Program-made: the position numbers and the translations under genes
Source of the DNA: Bacilli bacterium
GTDB lineage: Bacteria; Bacillota_I; Bacilli_A; Izemoplasmatales; Hujiaoplasmataceae
Direction: 5' to 3'
Length of the DNA: 60,034 nucleotides
Assembly (NCBI GenBank): GCA_016935815.1
Contig: JAFGQH010000057.1
Span: forward strand, 1 to 60,034
Shown: positions 32,306 to 41,312 of the stretch, piece after piece
Layout: each line of letters begins with the position of its first letter
Numbering within the stretch: the stretch's first letter is position 1
The notes under the pieces: generated by a model
Database searches by the model: none
Told to the model about the DNA's origin: nothing
The model's input: only the letters and a program-made list of their open reading frames with translations

Positions 32306-32334
32306 ATTATACAATGAAAGCGCTTTTAATACAA
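32306..32334 (-). promoter_or_regulatory. gdhA promoter with cre-like element in the spacer
   Basis: Minus TTGTAT-17-TATAAT; TGAAAGCGCTTTTA at 32315-32328 matches the cre consensus closely. Confidence 0.7.
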
Positions 32335-32420
32335 GGATTTTTTTCTGGTTTATGTAAATAAATTCAAGATTTCCCAAATGGTTTCCATTTTTGTTTTCAA
32401 GACTCAATCAAGCCATAAAA

Positions 32421-32443
32421 AAAGTCGGTTTTGATCCGACTTT
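32421..32443 (-). terminator. Rho-independent terminator of ilvE
   Basis: AAAGTCGG-ttttgat-CCGACTTT with minus-strand T-run. Confidence 0.8.
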
Positions 32444-33461
32444 ATTTCACAATTCTCGTCCAACCCTCAGGTCCTTCGATATCACCATATTGAATTCCCG
32501 TCAAGAGGTCGTACAACTTGCGTACGGTAGGACCGACTTCGGTTTCACTGAAGAAGATTTGATGTTTCTCACCCATATCGATCCGTCCGATTGGAGAAAT
32601 AACCGCTGCGGTTCCACACGCTCCTGCTTCTTTGAAGATATCAAGTTTGTCGATATAGACTTCTCCTTCAACAACTTCAAGACCCAGTTCATGTTCTGCC
32701 AGATACATCAGACTTTTCTTTGTGATACTAGGAAGTATCGATGATGATTTCGGAGTGATGAACTTATTGTCGTATGTGATTCCAAAGAAGTTCGCAGCTC
32801 CGACTTCATCTATTTTTGTGTGTGTCAAAGGATCGAGATAGATGCAATCCGCATATCCCATTTCTTTTGCCATATGATGAGGATACAAACTAGCAGCGTA
32901 GTTTCCTCCCACTTTACTGTTGCCGGTGCCGTTTGGTGCAGCACGATCATACTCTGTGATCACGAATTTGTTTGGAGCGAGTCCGCCTTTGAAGTAACTA
33001 CCGACCGGCGAACAAATAACACTAAAGATATATTCCTTGGCAGGTCGAACGCCAAGATTGCGTCCGACTCCGATGATGAATGGTCGGACATACAAGGTCG
33101 CACCAGAACCGTATGGAGGTACCAAATCTTCATTCGCTTTTACGACTTGTTCCACAGCGTCGATAAACTTTTCAACTGGAACATCCGGCATCAACAGGCG
33201 TTTGCAAGAATCTTGTAGCCGTTTTGCATTCATATCCGGTCGGAACAATTGAACTTTACCGTCCTTCCGTCTGTACGCTTTCAACCCCTCGAAAGCTTCC
33301 TGTCCATAATGTAGGGCGGGTGAGAATGCGGAAATCTTGATACAATCATCCGATTTCATCATTCCTTCATCCCATTTACCGTCTTTGTAGTAGGAAATGT
33401 AATTCGCATGGGTTTCTCGGCATTCAAATCCTAAGTTTGCATAGTCTGTCGTCTTAATCAA
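32442..33461 (-). CDS. ilvE: branched-chain amino acid aminotransferase
   Basis: SPALHYGQEAFEGLKAYRR; KVGGNYAASL PLP lysine region; EAGACGTAAVISPI. Confidence 0.95.
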   Translation of the reverse strand: MIKTTDYANLGFECRETHANYISYYKDGKWDEGMMKSDDCIKISAFSPALHYGQEAFEGLKAYRRKDGKVQLFRPDMNAKRLQDSCKRLLMPDVPVEKFIDAVEQVVKANEDLVPPYGSGATLYVRPFIIGVGRNLGVRPAKEYIFSVICSPVGSYFKGGLAPNKFVITEYDRAAPNGTGNSKVGGNYAASLYPHHMAKEMGYADCIYLDPLTHTKIDEVGAANFFGITYDNKFITPKSSSILPSITKKSLMYLAEHELGLEVVEGEVYIDKLDIFKEAGACGTAAVISPIGRIDMGEKHQIFFSETEVGPTVRKLYDLLTGIQYGDIEGPEGWTRIVK

Positions 33462-33496
33462 AATATGTCCTCCAAAAGTAATATGTCGTCATTATC

Positions 33497-33525
33497 ATTA
33501 TATGATATGTTAGCGCTTACTTCAA
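33497..33525 (-). promoter_or_regulatory. ilvE promoter with cre-like element in the spacer
   Basis: Minus TTGAAG-17-TATAAT; TGTTAGCGCTTACT at 33508-33521. Confidence 0.6.
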
Positions 33526-33563
33526 GTATAAAATACCGAAAGTTTATGAAACAATTTTCATGT

Positions 33564-34841
33564 TTACGACTTATTTTCCAACTCTTTCATTTGGGTCGCC
33601 AAATCAATCGTCGGATGGTTCTCGTAATGAATCATTTCCCCTTCCCAGGTTCGAAAGAGAATATGGTCTTTCCCTCTGGACAAAAGGTATTGTGGCAACA
33701 TCGGTGTTTTCCCTTTGCCAAGAGGTGCGTTTACGATGTATGTTGGGATAGCCATACCGGATGTATATCCTCTCAGATGTTCCATGATTTCGAGTCCATC
33801 GTCAATGGAGGTGTTGAAATGCATGGTTCCTCTGACTTTTTTTGCATGGAAAATATAATACGGTTTGACACGGATTTTCAGTAACTCTTGATTCAAACAC
33901 TGCATCACGAATTTATCGTTGTTAATGCCGTTTAGCAATACGGCTTGGTTTCCCAAAGGGATTCCGGCATTTGCCAATTTTTCGCAAGCCATCTTGCTTT
34001 CATACGTCACTTCCATCGGGTGATTAAAGTGCGTATTGATATAGATTGGATGATACTTCTTAAGCATCGTGCATAATTTGTCGGTGATGCGTTGTGGCAT
34101 TGTGACTGGTGTTCTGGTACCGATTCGTACATATTCCACATGAGGAATCGCTTTGAGTTCTTTCAACAACCATTCCAATACTTGATTGGCGAGTGTGAAC
34201 GGATCTCCGCCTGTGATCAAAACATCACGGATTTCTTCGTTTTCTCTGATGTAGTCGATCGACTTCTTGAGTTCGGTTTTGTTGACGGCACGATCCTTGG
34301 TTCCAATGTTTCTTCTTCTTTGACAATGACGGCAATACATCGCGCATTCATTGGTCACATTGATTATAAGTCTGTCAGGATAACGTCGTGTGATCGTTCC
34401 TGCAGGATTTGTGAATTCCTCACCCATTGGATCCAGACCATGCGTATGGTCTCTTAATTCCAATGCGGACGGAATCGCCAGCAACCGGATCGGATCCATT
34501 TTGTCTTTGACATTGATCAAACTTAGATAATAGGGCGATATCGCCCAGCGGTATACTTTGGACACGGCTTTGATCTCTTCGATTTCAGCATCGGACAATC
34601 GAATGAATTTCAAAAGTGTATCCACATCGCGGATTCGATGTTTGAGTTGCCAATGCCAATCATTCCAGTTTTCTTCAGTTGCATCTAATATGGTAAGTAT
34701 GTTTTGTTTTCGCTTTTGGATGACTTCGGATTGTTCCCATCCTTTTGGGATGGATTTCTTTGCTTCCAAGTAATCATCGATGCGAGTTTTTAGAACCTTC
34801 GCACGTTCTAGACTGATTTCCCTACTTGTTTTCATTATCAT
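33564..34841 (-). CDS. KamA-family radical SAM aminomutase, probably glutamate 2,3-aminomutase
   Basis: CAMYCRHCQRRR radical SAM motif; family fold as lysine 2,3-aminomutase, but the substrate-binding Asp positions read HAKK and IVNAP. Confidence 0.85.
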   Translation of the reverse strand: MIMKTSREISLERAKVLKTRIDDYLEAKKSIPKGWEQSEVIQKRKQNILTILDATEENWNDWHWQLKHRIRDVDTLLKFIRLSDAEIEEIKAVSKVYRWAISPYYLSLINVKDKMDPIRLLAIPSALELRDHTHGLDPMGEEFTNPAGTITRRYPDRLIINVTNECAMYCRHCQRRRNIGTKDRAVNKTELKKSIDYIRENEEIRDVLITGGDPFTLANQVLEWLLKELKAIPHVEYVRIGTRTPVTMPQRITDKLCTMLKKYHPIYINTHFNHPMEVTYESKMACEKLANAGIPLGNQAVLLNGINNDKFVMQCLNQELLKIRVKPYYIFHAKKVRGTMHFNTSIDDGLEIMEHLRGYTSGMAIPTYIVNAPLGKGKTPMLPQYLLSRGKDHILFRTWEGEMIHYENHPTIDLATQMKELENKS

Positions 34842-34934
34842 ACCCCCTTAGTTTTATTATACCACAAAAAAGGTCTTTTTCGTTCTTGGCCGGTAAGACT
34901 TGAGTTTTCTTTATTTTCATATATCGCAAATGTA

Positions 34935-37100
34935 TTATGGATTTCGTTTGATATTTGATCGGATGATCCATTTATCAAAAATGGTCAATAACTGTGGTAA
35001 AATTATCAGCACATAGAACAGCGAAGTGATAGCTCCAACCGCGATGATCAAACCGATTTGTGAGATCGTCGGGATGGAAGAAAATATACTGATAACGAGT
35101 CCGGAAATCGAGAACAGCATAGCGGATGTGATGACGGATGGAGCGGAACTCTTGATTGCAATTCGAATACTTTCTGTTTTTTCCAGCTGGAGTCTTGACT
35201 CCATATAGGATTTGCTGAGAAGTATCGCATAGTCAATGGTGACTCCAAGCAAGATCGCTGAAACAATCAAATTGGCAAGAAAGACCATTTCACCACTTAA
35301 AAAGTATAACATCGTCATTGTGAAGAATACGGATGTCACGATTACAAGTGGCAATAGGATCGGCATGAACAGGTTTTTGAAGGTGATGAAAATAATCGCC
35401 ATTACAGCGACAACAGCCAAAATCAAAACGAGGTTGTAATCGACTGAAACCACTTCCTTGATGTTGTAAGCAATTGCGGTTTCACCAAGAATGTAAAATT
35501 GCTCCACCCCCAAGTCAGTCAACGTCGTATGAATGTCTTCGTAATACCCAAACGCTTGATCTCCTTCGACCGCACTATCCAGATTGAATTGAATCAAAGC
35601 ATAGTCCTGAGAATAGAATCCTTGAGTGACCATAGCCAATGTGGCCGGGTCGGTTATTACAGATTTGTAATAAATACCAGCTTGTACATTCGATACATAG
35701 TCCATCCCCAGCAATGCCTGATACACGCTCAGTTCACTGGAATCATCTATAGGCATCAAGATTGTCATTGGATTGGTTTCGCCGAAAGTATCATTGATAT
35801 AGGACATTTCTTGGTAATATTCGGTTCCTTCGGATCCAGCAAAACTGGAAGCACCATAGGTGTATTCCGTTTTAGTCTGAAAATAGAGAGAGGCCCCGAG
35901 CACAACGATTAACAACGCCATAAAAGCATAGCGAAACTTATGCAACTTCGCTGTGACGGTTCCTTTGAACAATTCCTTATGTGGTTTTGTTGTTTTATCC
36001 AATTGTCTGGAAAACAGACGAATCAATTGAGGTAAGAGAATAATCGTCGATAGGAGACTGATTAGAATCGCTTTCGCAAACACGATACCAATATCAAACC
36101 CAATCGTAAAGCGCATGAAAATCAATGCCAGAAAACTGACTCCGGTCGTCAATGCAGAAGCGATGATCGGCTTCTTCGCCTTCTTTTTTGCATTTTGGAT
36201 TGCCGCTTCCGTTTCCAATCCATTTCTTCTCTCTTGATGGTATGCGTTGATCATGAAAATCACATAATCAAGTGAAATTGCGATTTGCAAGACAATCGCC
36301 ATCGAACTTGTGATAAATGAAATATCCGGCAAAATCGCATTGGTGCCAAGATTGATGATAATCGAAATTCCGATCACGATCGCAAATATCACAATATCGA
36401 AAAAGGATCGACTGAATACCAGCAACAGTCCCAAAATCAGTGGAACACAGATCAGCGTGATAATCAAAACCTCACTCTCGATCATATCTCTGGTTGACAT
36501 CGAACTGATTGCACTTCCTCCAAACGCAGGAGTATATCCATCATTTTCCAACAGACTGCGAATGTCGTTCACAGCGACCATGGTGCGGGGATCGCTTGAA
36601 TTGGTCGAAAAGATGACTTGAAACAACATCTCGTTATCGCTGATGAATGTATCATGAATGGAATTGAACTGACTCTGATATTCACTTGGCATATATCCAA
36701 CAATCGTCATAAATGCATCTGGATAACTCATTCCCATTGCTAGCAGATTGTTCATCGAAGAGATAGCAGTGGCTTGTTCGAGAGCTGACATATTTGATAA
36801 CAATATCTGAAATGTGACTTCATTCAGGTAATCATCGATATAGACGACTTTCGCAACATTGTCCAATGCCAAAATCTCCTGTTTGATACTCAAAGCAGTC
36901 GAAACCGACGATTCATCAAATGCCAAAAGAGCAGTTGAAGTATCGCCGAATTCTTCTTGATACAATTCGATTCCCTGAGTCACCTCGGAATCTTTTGGTA
37001 AATAGTTCTGCAGATTATAATTCACCTTCACTTGACTGATGAAACAAGCAGATATGACAGCCAACAAAAGGAATACAATCGAAACACCGTACTTTCTCAT
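34935..37100 (-). CDS. MMPL/RND family transporter
   Basis: 721 aa, two 6-TM blocks, SLDYVIFMINAYHQERR and TIDYAILLSKSYMESR. Confidence 0.9.
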   Translation of the reverse strand: MRKYGVSIVFLLLAVISACFISQVKVNYNLQNYLPKDSEVTQGIELYQEEFGDTSTALLAFDESSVSTALSIKQEILALDNVAKVVYIDDYLNEVTFQILLSNMSALEQATAISSMNNLLAMGMSYPDAFMTIVGYMPSEYQSQFNSIHDTFISDNEMLFQVIFSTNSSDPRTMVAVNDIRSLLENDGYTPAFGGSAISSMSTRDMIESEVLIITLICVPLILGLLLVFSRSFFDIVIFAIVIGISIIINLGTNAILPDISFITSSMAIVLQIAISLDYVIFMINAYHQERRNGLETEAAIQNAKKKAKKPIIASALTTGVSFLALIFMRFTIGFDIGIVFAKAILISLLSTIILLPQLIRLFSRQLDKTTKPHKELFKGTVTAKLHKFRYAFMALLIVVLGASLYFQTKTEYTYGASSFAGSEGTEYYQEMSYINDTFGETNPMTILMPIDDSSELSVYQALLGMDYVSNVQAGIYYKSVITDPATLAMVTQGFYSQDYALIQFNLDSAVEGDQAFGYYEDIHTTLTDLGVEQFYILGETAIAYNIKEVVSVDYNLVLILAVVAVMAIIFITFKNLFMPILLPLVIVTSVFFTMTMLYFLSGEMVFLANLIVSAILLGVTIDYAILLSKSYMESRLQLEKTESIRIAIKSSAPSVITSAMLFSISGLVISIFSSIPTISQIGLIIAVGAITSLFYVLIILPQLLTIFDKWIIRSNIKRNP

Positions 37101-37194
37101 TGTTTCTCTCCTTTTTTAGTAAACTGTTGTTTATTTTTTCTTGATACATTCATTATATTGCAGAAATGTGAGAAAATCATGAACCCATAAAAAA

Positions 37195-37212
37195 AACCTT
37201 CCGAAGAAGGTT
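37195..37212 (-). terminator. Rho-independent terminator
   Basis: AACCTTC-cgaa-GAAGGTT with minus-strand T-run at the end of the EI-N-like gene. Confidence 0.75.
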
Positions 37213-37909
37213 ATTTATCTAAAATAAAGATCGCACCTGATTCCCCATTCATGACCAATTGATCTTCATTCTTGATTTGATCGATACGATTTTTGGTACG
37301 GATGATTACCGGGATATTCTTGGTTCTTGCTAGAATCACTCCATGAGAGCAGTTACTACCGAAACGAGTGATGATCCCTTTGAGAATTCCTTCAGGAATA
37401 CGGTAAATGAGTGACGGAAGAATGTCGTCGCAGACTAGAATAAACGGGATTTGTGGAAAATCGCTTTCGCTTTTCTCACCGGATTCCAATCGGGCAAGAC
37501 GATCGAAGATATCTTCTACATCATCAACTTTGGAACGGAAAATCTCTGATTGCATATTCAGAAAATTGGATTTCAAATCTTCTTTCATTCGAATCAAAGC
37601 ACTGAGCAGATCATACCCTTGACCTAGAAGATTATCCATATACTTCATCATCTCCACATCTTCCAATAATAGAACATGGGATGTGAAGATCAGAGCGGAT
37701 TCGGGATCAATCTCCAAAGCCTTTTGATAAAGGTCTTCGATTTCTTCTTTTGCTTTCTGCAAAATCACCAGAAATCGCTGTTTCTCATGCTCTGTGTCAA
37801 TCTTTCTAATGTCGTGGTATGAGGTTTGTTTTCGCTCTATTTTATAGGCGATACCGCTTGTTTTTTTGCCAGAAACACCAATGCCTCTGATTTCAATCAA
37901 AACGATCAC
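37211..37909 (-). CDS. Standalone PTS Enzyme I N-terminal-like protein (PEP-utilising N domain and phosphohistidine swivelling domain)
   Basis: GIGVSGKKTSGIAYKIE; SALIFTSHVLLLEDVEMM; GSNCSHGVILARTKNIPVII; no C-terminal PEP-binding barrel. Confidence 0.75.
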   Translation of the reverse strand: MIVLIEIRGIGVSGKKTSGIAYKIERKQTSYHDIRKIDTEHEKQRFLVILQKAKEEIEDLYQKALEIDPESALIFTSHVLLLEDVEMMKYMDNLLGQGYDLLSALIRMKEDLKSNFLNMQSEIFRSKVDDVEDIFDRLARLESGEKSESDFPQIPFILVCDDILPSLIYRIPEGILKGIITRFGSNCSHGVILARTKNIPVIIRTKNRIDQIKNEDQLVMNGESGAIFILDK

Positions 37910-37985
37910 GTCCTTCCTTTTCTATTGTAACATAATATCAGAAAATTGATTATATTTTTCCCGAATAATTTCTCTTTATAGTATA

Positions 37986-39059
37986 ATGGAATCAGGTGAT
38001 ACTATGTATACAAGAGAAACAGTCAAACCGGTTCGGGTCGGAAACCTGATTATCGGTGGCAATAACCAAGTCGTCATCCAATCGATGACCAATACATTGA
38101 CCAAAAACATCAAAGATACCATCGCTCAAATTTTGCGGTTGGAGGCGGTGGGATGTCAATTGGTCCGAGTTGCAATTTTGGATCAAGAGGATGCCTTGGC
38201 AATCAAACAGATCAAAGAACAGATCCATATACCTATCGTAGCCGATATTCATTTCGATTATCGCTTGGCTTTGGCTGCGATTGAAGCCGGAGCGGACAAA
38301 ATCCGCATCAATCCTGGAAATATCGGATCTGATGAGCGCGTCAAAGAAGTTGTGGAAGCCTGCAAGTCCAAAGGCTTGCCGATACGCATCGGCATCAATT
38401 CCGGTTCTTTGGAAAAACATATTCTAAATCAATACGGATCTCCTACTCCCGAAGCTATGGTCGCTTCTGCCGAGTATCATGTAGGATTATTGGAGCGATT
38501 CGGGTTCAGCGATATCATCATCTCGATCAAATCCTCAAACATCTTGGATACTGTAAAAGCGAATGAGCTCGCTGCGAAACGATTCCCATATCCACTTCAC
38601 TTGGGTATTACGGAAGCTGGTACGGCGTTCTCCGGAACCATCGCATCATCGATCGGTCTGGGGATTCTGTTACGTCAAGGAATCGGTTCTACGATGAGAG
38701 TATCTTTGACAGCCACCCCGGAAGAGGAAATCAAAGTCGCCAAGGAAATCTTGGTCAATTTCGCACTCATTCATAAACCAAAACTTGTCAGTTGCCCTAC
38801 TTGCGGGAGAATACAATATGATATGATTCCGATTGTAAAGGAAATCGAAACCTTCCTGGAAACCGTCGACAAACAAATCACGGTTGCCATTATGGGTTGT
38901 GCCGTCAACGGACCGGGAGAGGCTCAAGGAGCCAATATCGCAGTAGCCGGTGGCAAGGAAGAGGCGCTCCTTTTCATTGACGGAGTCAAACAAAAGAAAA
39001 TCCCTCAATCCAAATTGGTCGAGACTTTGAAACAAGTGATCCTCGATTACAAAGAGTGA
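37986..39059 (+). CDS. ispG: 4-hydroxy-3-methylbut-2-en-1-yl diphosphate synthase
   Basis: VVIQSMTNTLTKNIKDT; RINPGNIGSDERVKEV; SCPTCGR; GCAVNGPGEAQGANIAVAGG. ATG may be at 38004 (MYTRETVKPV). Confidence 0.96.
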   Translation: MESGDTMYTRETVKPVRVGNLIIGGNNQVVIQSMTNTLTKNIKDTIAQILRLEAVGCQLVRVAILDQEDALAIKQIKEQIHIPIVADIHFDYRLALAAIEAGADKIRINPGNIGSDERVKEVVEACKSKGLPIRIGINSGSLEKHILNQYGSPTPEAMVASAEYHVGLLERFGFSDIIISIKSSNILDTVKANELAAKRFPYPLHLGITEAGTAFSGTIASSIGLGILLRQGIGSTMRVSLTATPEEEIKVAKEILVNFALIHKPKLVSCPTCGRIQYDMIPIVKEIETFLETVDKQITVAIMGCAVNGPGEAQGANIAVAGGKEEALLFIDGVKQKKIPQSKLVETLKQVILDYKE

Positions 39060-39073
39060 TAAACCAAAAGAAA

Positions 39074-39112
39074 ATGCTTTCCGGTTGCTGACCAGAAAGC
39101 ATCTTTTTTTAT
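39074..39112. terminator. Terminator between convergent ispG and CvpA-like gene
   Basis: ATGCTTTC ... GAAAGCAT stem followed by CTTTTTTT. Confidence 0.8.
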
Positions 39113-39840
39113 ACAATAGAAACGAATACTCCTATGATGTTTTGCAGGATGTTATTGTCATAGAGGTATTTGCTCAAACGGAACTCCTCTGTAGACAATT
39201 GCATGTCCTTATCCAAAAACGGATAAATCAAATCGTTGATTGCAGGAATATTGATGACGAGTGCCAAGATGAAAAGCAATACTTCAATCAATAATCCAAC
39301 TTTCAAAGCGCCGAATAAAACACCCAAAATCTTGTCGACTTGTTTGATGATTGGAATGGATGTGATCCCCTTCGCCAATAGTTTCAACAGCCAGAACACG
39401 ATCATTGATCCAAAGAAAAGAATCAAGAACGCCAGGAACAAAAGCGCCAATGATAGCACTAAATTTGTGACTGCGTCTGTGATTGATGTGGTCAAAGTGT
39501 TGAAATCGATAGAATCAACGATCCAGTTTGCCATGAAGTCAGGCAATCCAAGTCCAGCTAATGCTTCCGGGAGATTCGCCTGCGTCAATTGGGTTCCGAG
39601 AATCTCCGAAATTCTGCCTGACAGATAATCGTAGATATTGGTCCTCATTGACTCACCGAACCATCCGTCCAAAACCGTTGAGAACGGTCTTGCCAATAAG
39701 ATCGAAGCAATCAATCCGAAGATCGACGATGCCATTTTAATCACTTTCGTTAAAAATCCGTGTTTCCATCCTAATACAAGAAATAACAGCACCAATGCCA
39801 CTATTACGACATCAATAACTCCAAAAAATCCAAAATCCAT
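39109..39840 (-). CDS. CvpA family membrane protein
   Basis: IDVVIVALVLLFLVLGWKHGFLTKVIKMASSIFGLIASILLARPFS. Confidence 0.75.
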   Translation of the reverse strand: MDFGFFGVIDVVIVALVLLFLVLGWKHGFLTKVIKMASSIFGLIASILLARPFSTVLDGWFGESMRTNIYDYLSGRISEILGTQLTQANLPEALAGLGLPDFMANWIVDSIDFNTLTTSITDAVTNLVLSLALLFLAFLILFFGSMIVFWLLKLLAKGITSIPIIKQVDKILGVLFGALKVGLLIEVLLFILALVINIPAINDLIYPFLDKDMQLSTEEFRLSKYLYDNNILQNIIGVFVSIV

Positions 39841-39842
39841 AC

Positions 39843-41312
39843 TTATTCCCCTCTTTCAATGTATTCCAGATAATCCTTATACGTGAAGATCATCTGTTTT
39901 GCAGCGAACACTTCATCGGTTCGCGATATTGGTGTAGTGAGTGGAGCGTTCCTTAATGTGTCCGGATCTGTTTTGGCTTCTTCTGCAATTTGGTTCATCG
40001 TCTCAATGAAGTGATCAATGGTTTGCAGGGATTCCGTTTCCGTCGGTTCAATCATAATCGATTGATGGAACAACAACGGGAAGTAAATCGTAGGAGCGTG
40101 CATTCCGTAATCCAGGAGTCGTTTGGCAACGTCCAAGGTGCGGATTTCATTCGGATTGTGTTTCAATCCGTCAAATACGACTTCATGCATGCAGAAATCC
40201 TGAATTGGAAGTTCATAGTTCTTTCTCAGTTTTTCTCGGATGTAGTTCGCGTTCAAGACCGAATATGGTCCCACGTTCATCAAATTCTCTTTTCCGAGAT
40301 TCAGGATGTAAGAATAAGCTCTCAATTCGACCAAATAGTTTCCGAAAAAGCCGGAAATTTGACCGATAGCATCGGCTTCGTTGGAAATATAGTAATAATC
40401 GTCGAGTTTCTTGATGGTTGGATTCGGCAAAAATTTCACCAAGAAATCTTTGACTCCGACAGGACCGCTTCCCGGTCCTCCGCCACCATGAGGAGTGGAG
40501 AATGTCTTGTGAAGATTGATATGCATGATATCAAATCCCATATCTCCAGGTCTGACTTTGCCAAGCATCGCATTGAGATTGGCACCGTCATAATACATCA
40601 ATCCACCAGCTTCGTGAACCAATCTCGTAATTTCCTGGATATCTTTTTCAAAGATACCCAAGGTATTCGGGTTGGTCAACATCATACCGGCGATTTCATC
40701 GCTAAGAACTGCTTTCAAAGCATCCAAATCGACCATACCTTGATCGTTGGATTCGATTTCGATGACTTCCATGCCGCTGACTGTCGTTGAGGCAGGATTG
40801 GTTCCATGTGCTGAATCCGGAATGATGACCTTATTCCGCATGAAGTCTTTATTAAAGTGATGATATTGTTTCATAATCATCAAACCGACCAATTCTCCGT
40901 GGGCTCCAGCATAGGAATTCAGAGTGAATTCGGACAATCCTGATATCTTAGCCAGGGAATCTTGAAGTTCGTGATACATTCTAAGAGCTCCTTGAATCGT
41001 GCTGACAGGTTGATATGGATGAAGTCTTGGGAAGGAGAAAGTCTTAGCAATCTCTTCGTTAATTTTAGGATTGTATTTCATCGTACAAGAACCAAGTGGA
41101 TAAAAACCTGTTTCCACGCCATGATTTTTGTGCGAGATATTGGTATAATGGCGAACGCAATCAAGTTCGCTAACTTCCGGCAATACAGCGTCGGTCGTTC
41201 TGAGATGATTCTGTAAATCCGAAATGGAATATTTCGGATATTGCGGTTTTGGTAAGGAATATCCAACTCTACCAGGACTGGAGAGTTCGAAAATCAATTT
41301 GTCATATTTCAT
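39843..41312 (-). CDS. gcvPB: glycine dehydrogenase (decarboxylating) subunit 2
   Basis: GSCTMKYNP; GELVGLMIMKQYH; NLHKTFSTPHGGGGPGSGPVGV PLP lysine. Confidence 0.96.
   Translation of the reverse strand: MKYDKLIFELSSPGRVGYSLPKPQYPKYSISDLQNHLRTTDAVLPEVSELDCVRHYTNISHKNHGVETGFYPLGSCTMKYNPKINEEIAKTFSFPRLHPYQPVSTIQGALRMYHELQDSLAKISGLSEFTLNSYAGAHGELVGLMIMKQYHHFNKDFMRNKVIIPDSAHGTNPASTTVSGMEVIEIESNDQGMVDLDALKAVLSDEIAGMMLTNPNTLGIFEKDIQEITRLVHEAGGLMYYDGANLNAMLGKVRPGDMGFDIMHINLHKTFSTPHGGGGPGSGPVGVKDFLVKFLPNPTIKKLDDYYYISNEADAIGQISGFFGNYLVELRAYSYILNLGKENLMNVGPYSVLNANYIREKLRKNYELPIQDFCMHEVVFDGLKHNPNEIRTLDVAKRLLDYGMHAPTIYFPLLFHQSIMIEPTETESLQTIDHFIETMNQIAEEAKTDPDTLRNAPLTTPISRTDEVFAAKQMIFTYKDYLEYIERGE

Noticed and set aside
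39990-40790. 266 aa plus-strand ORF opposite gcvPB
   Set aside because: Antisense shadow of a conserved CDS; composition reflects reverse codons
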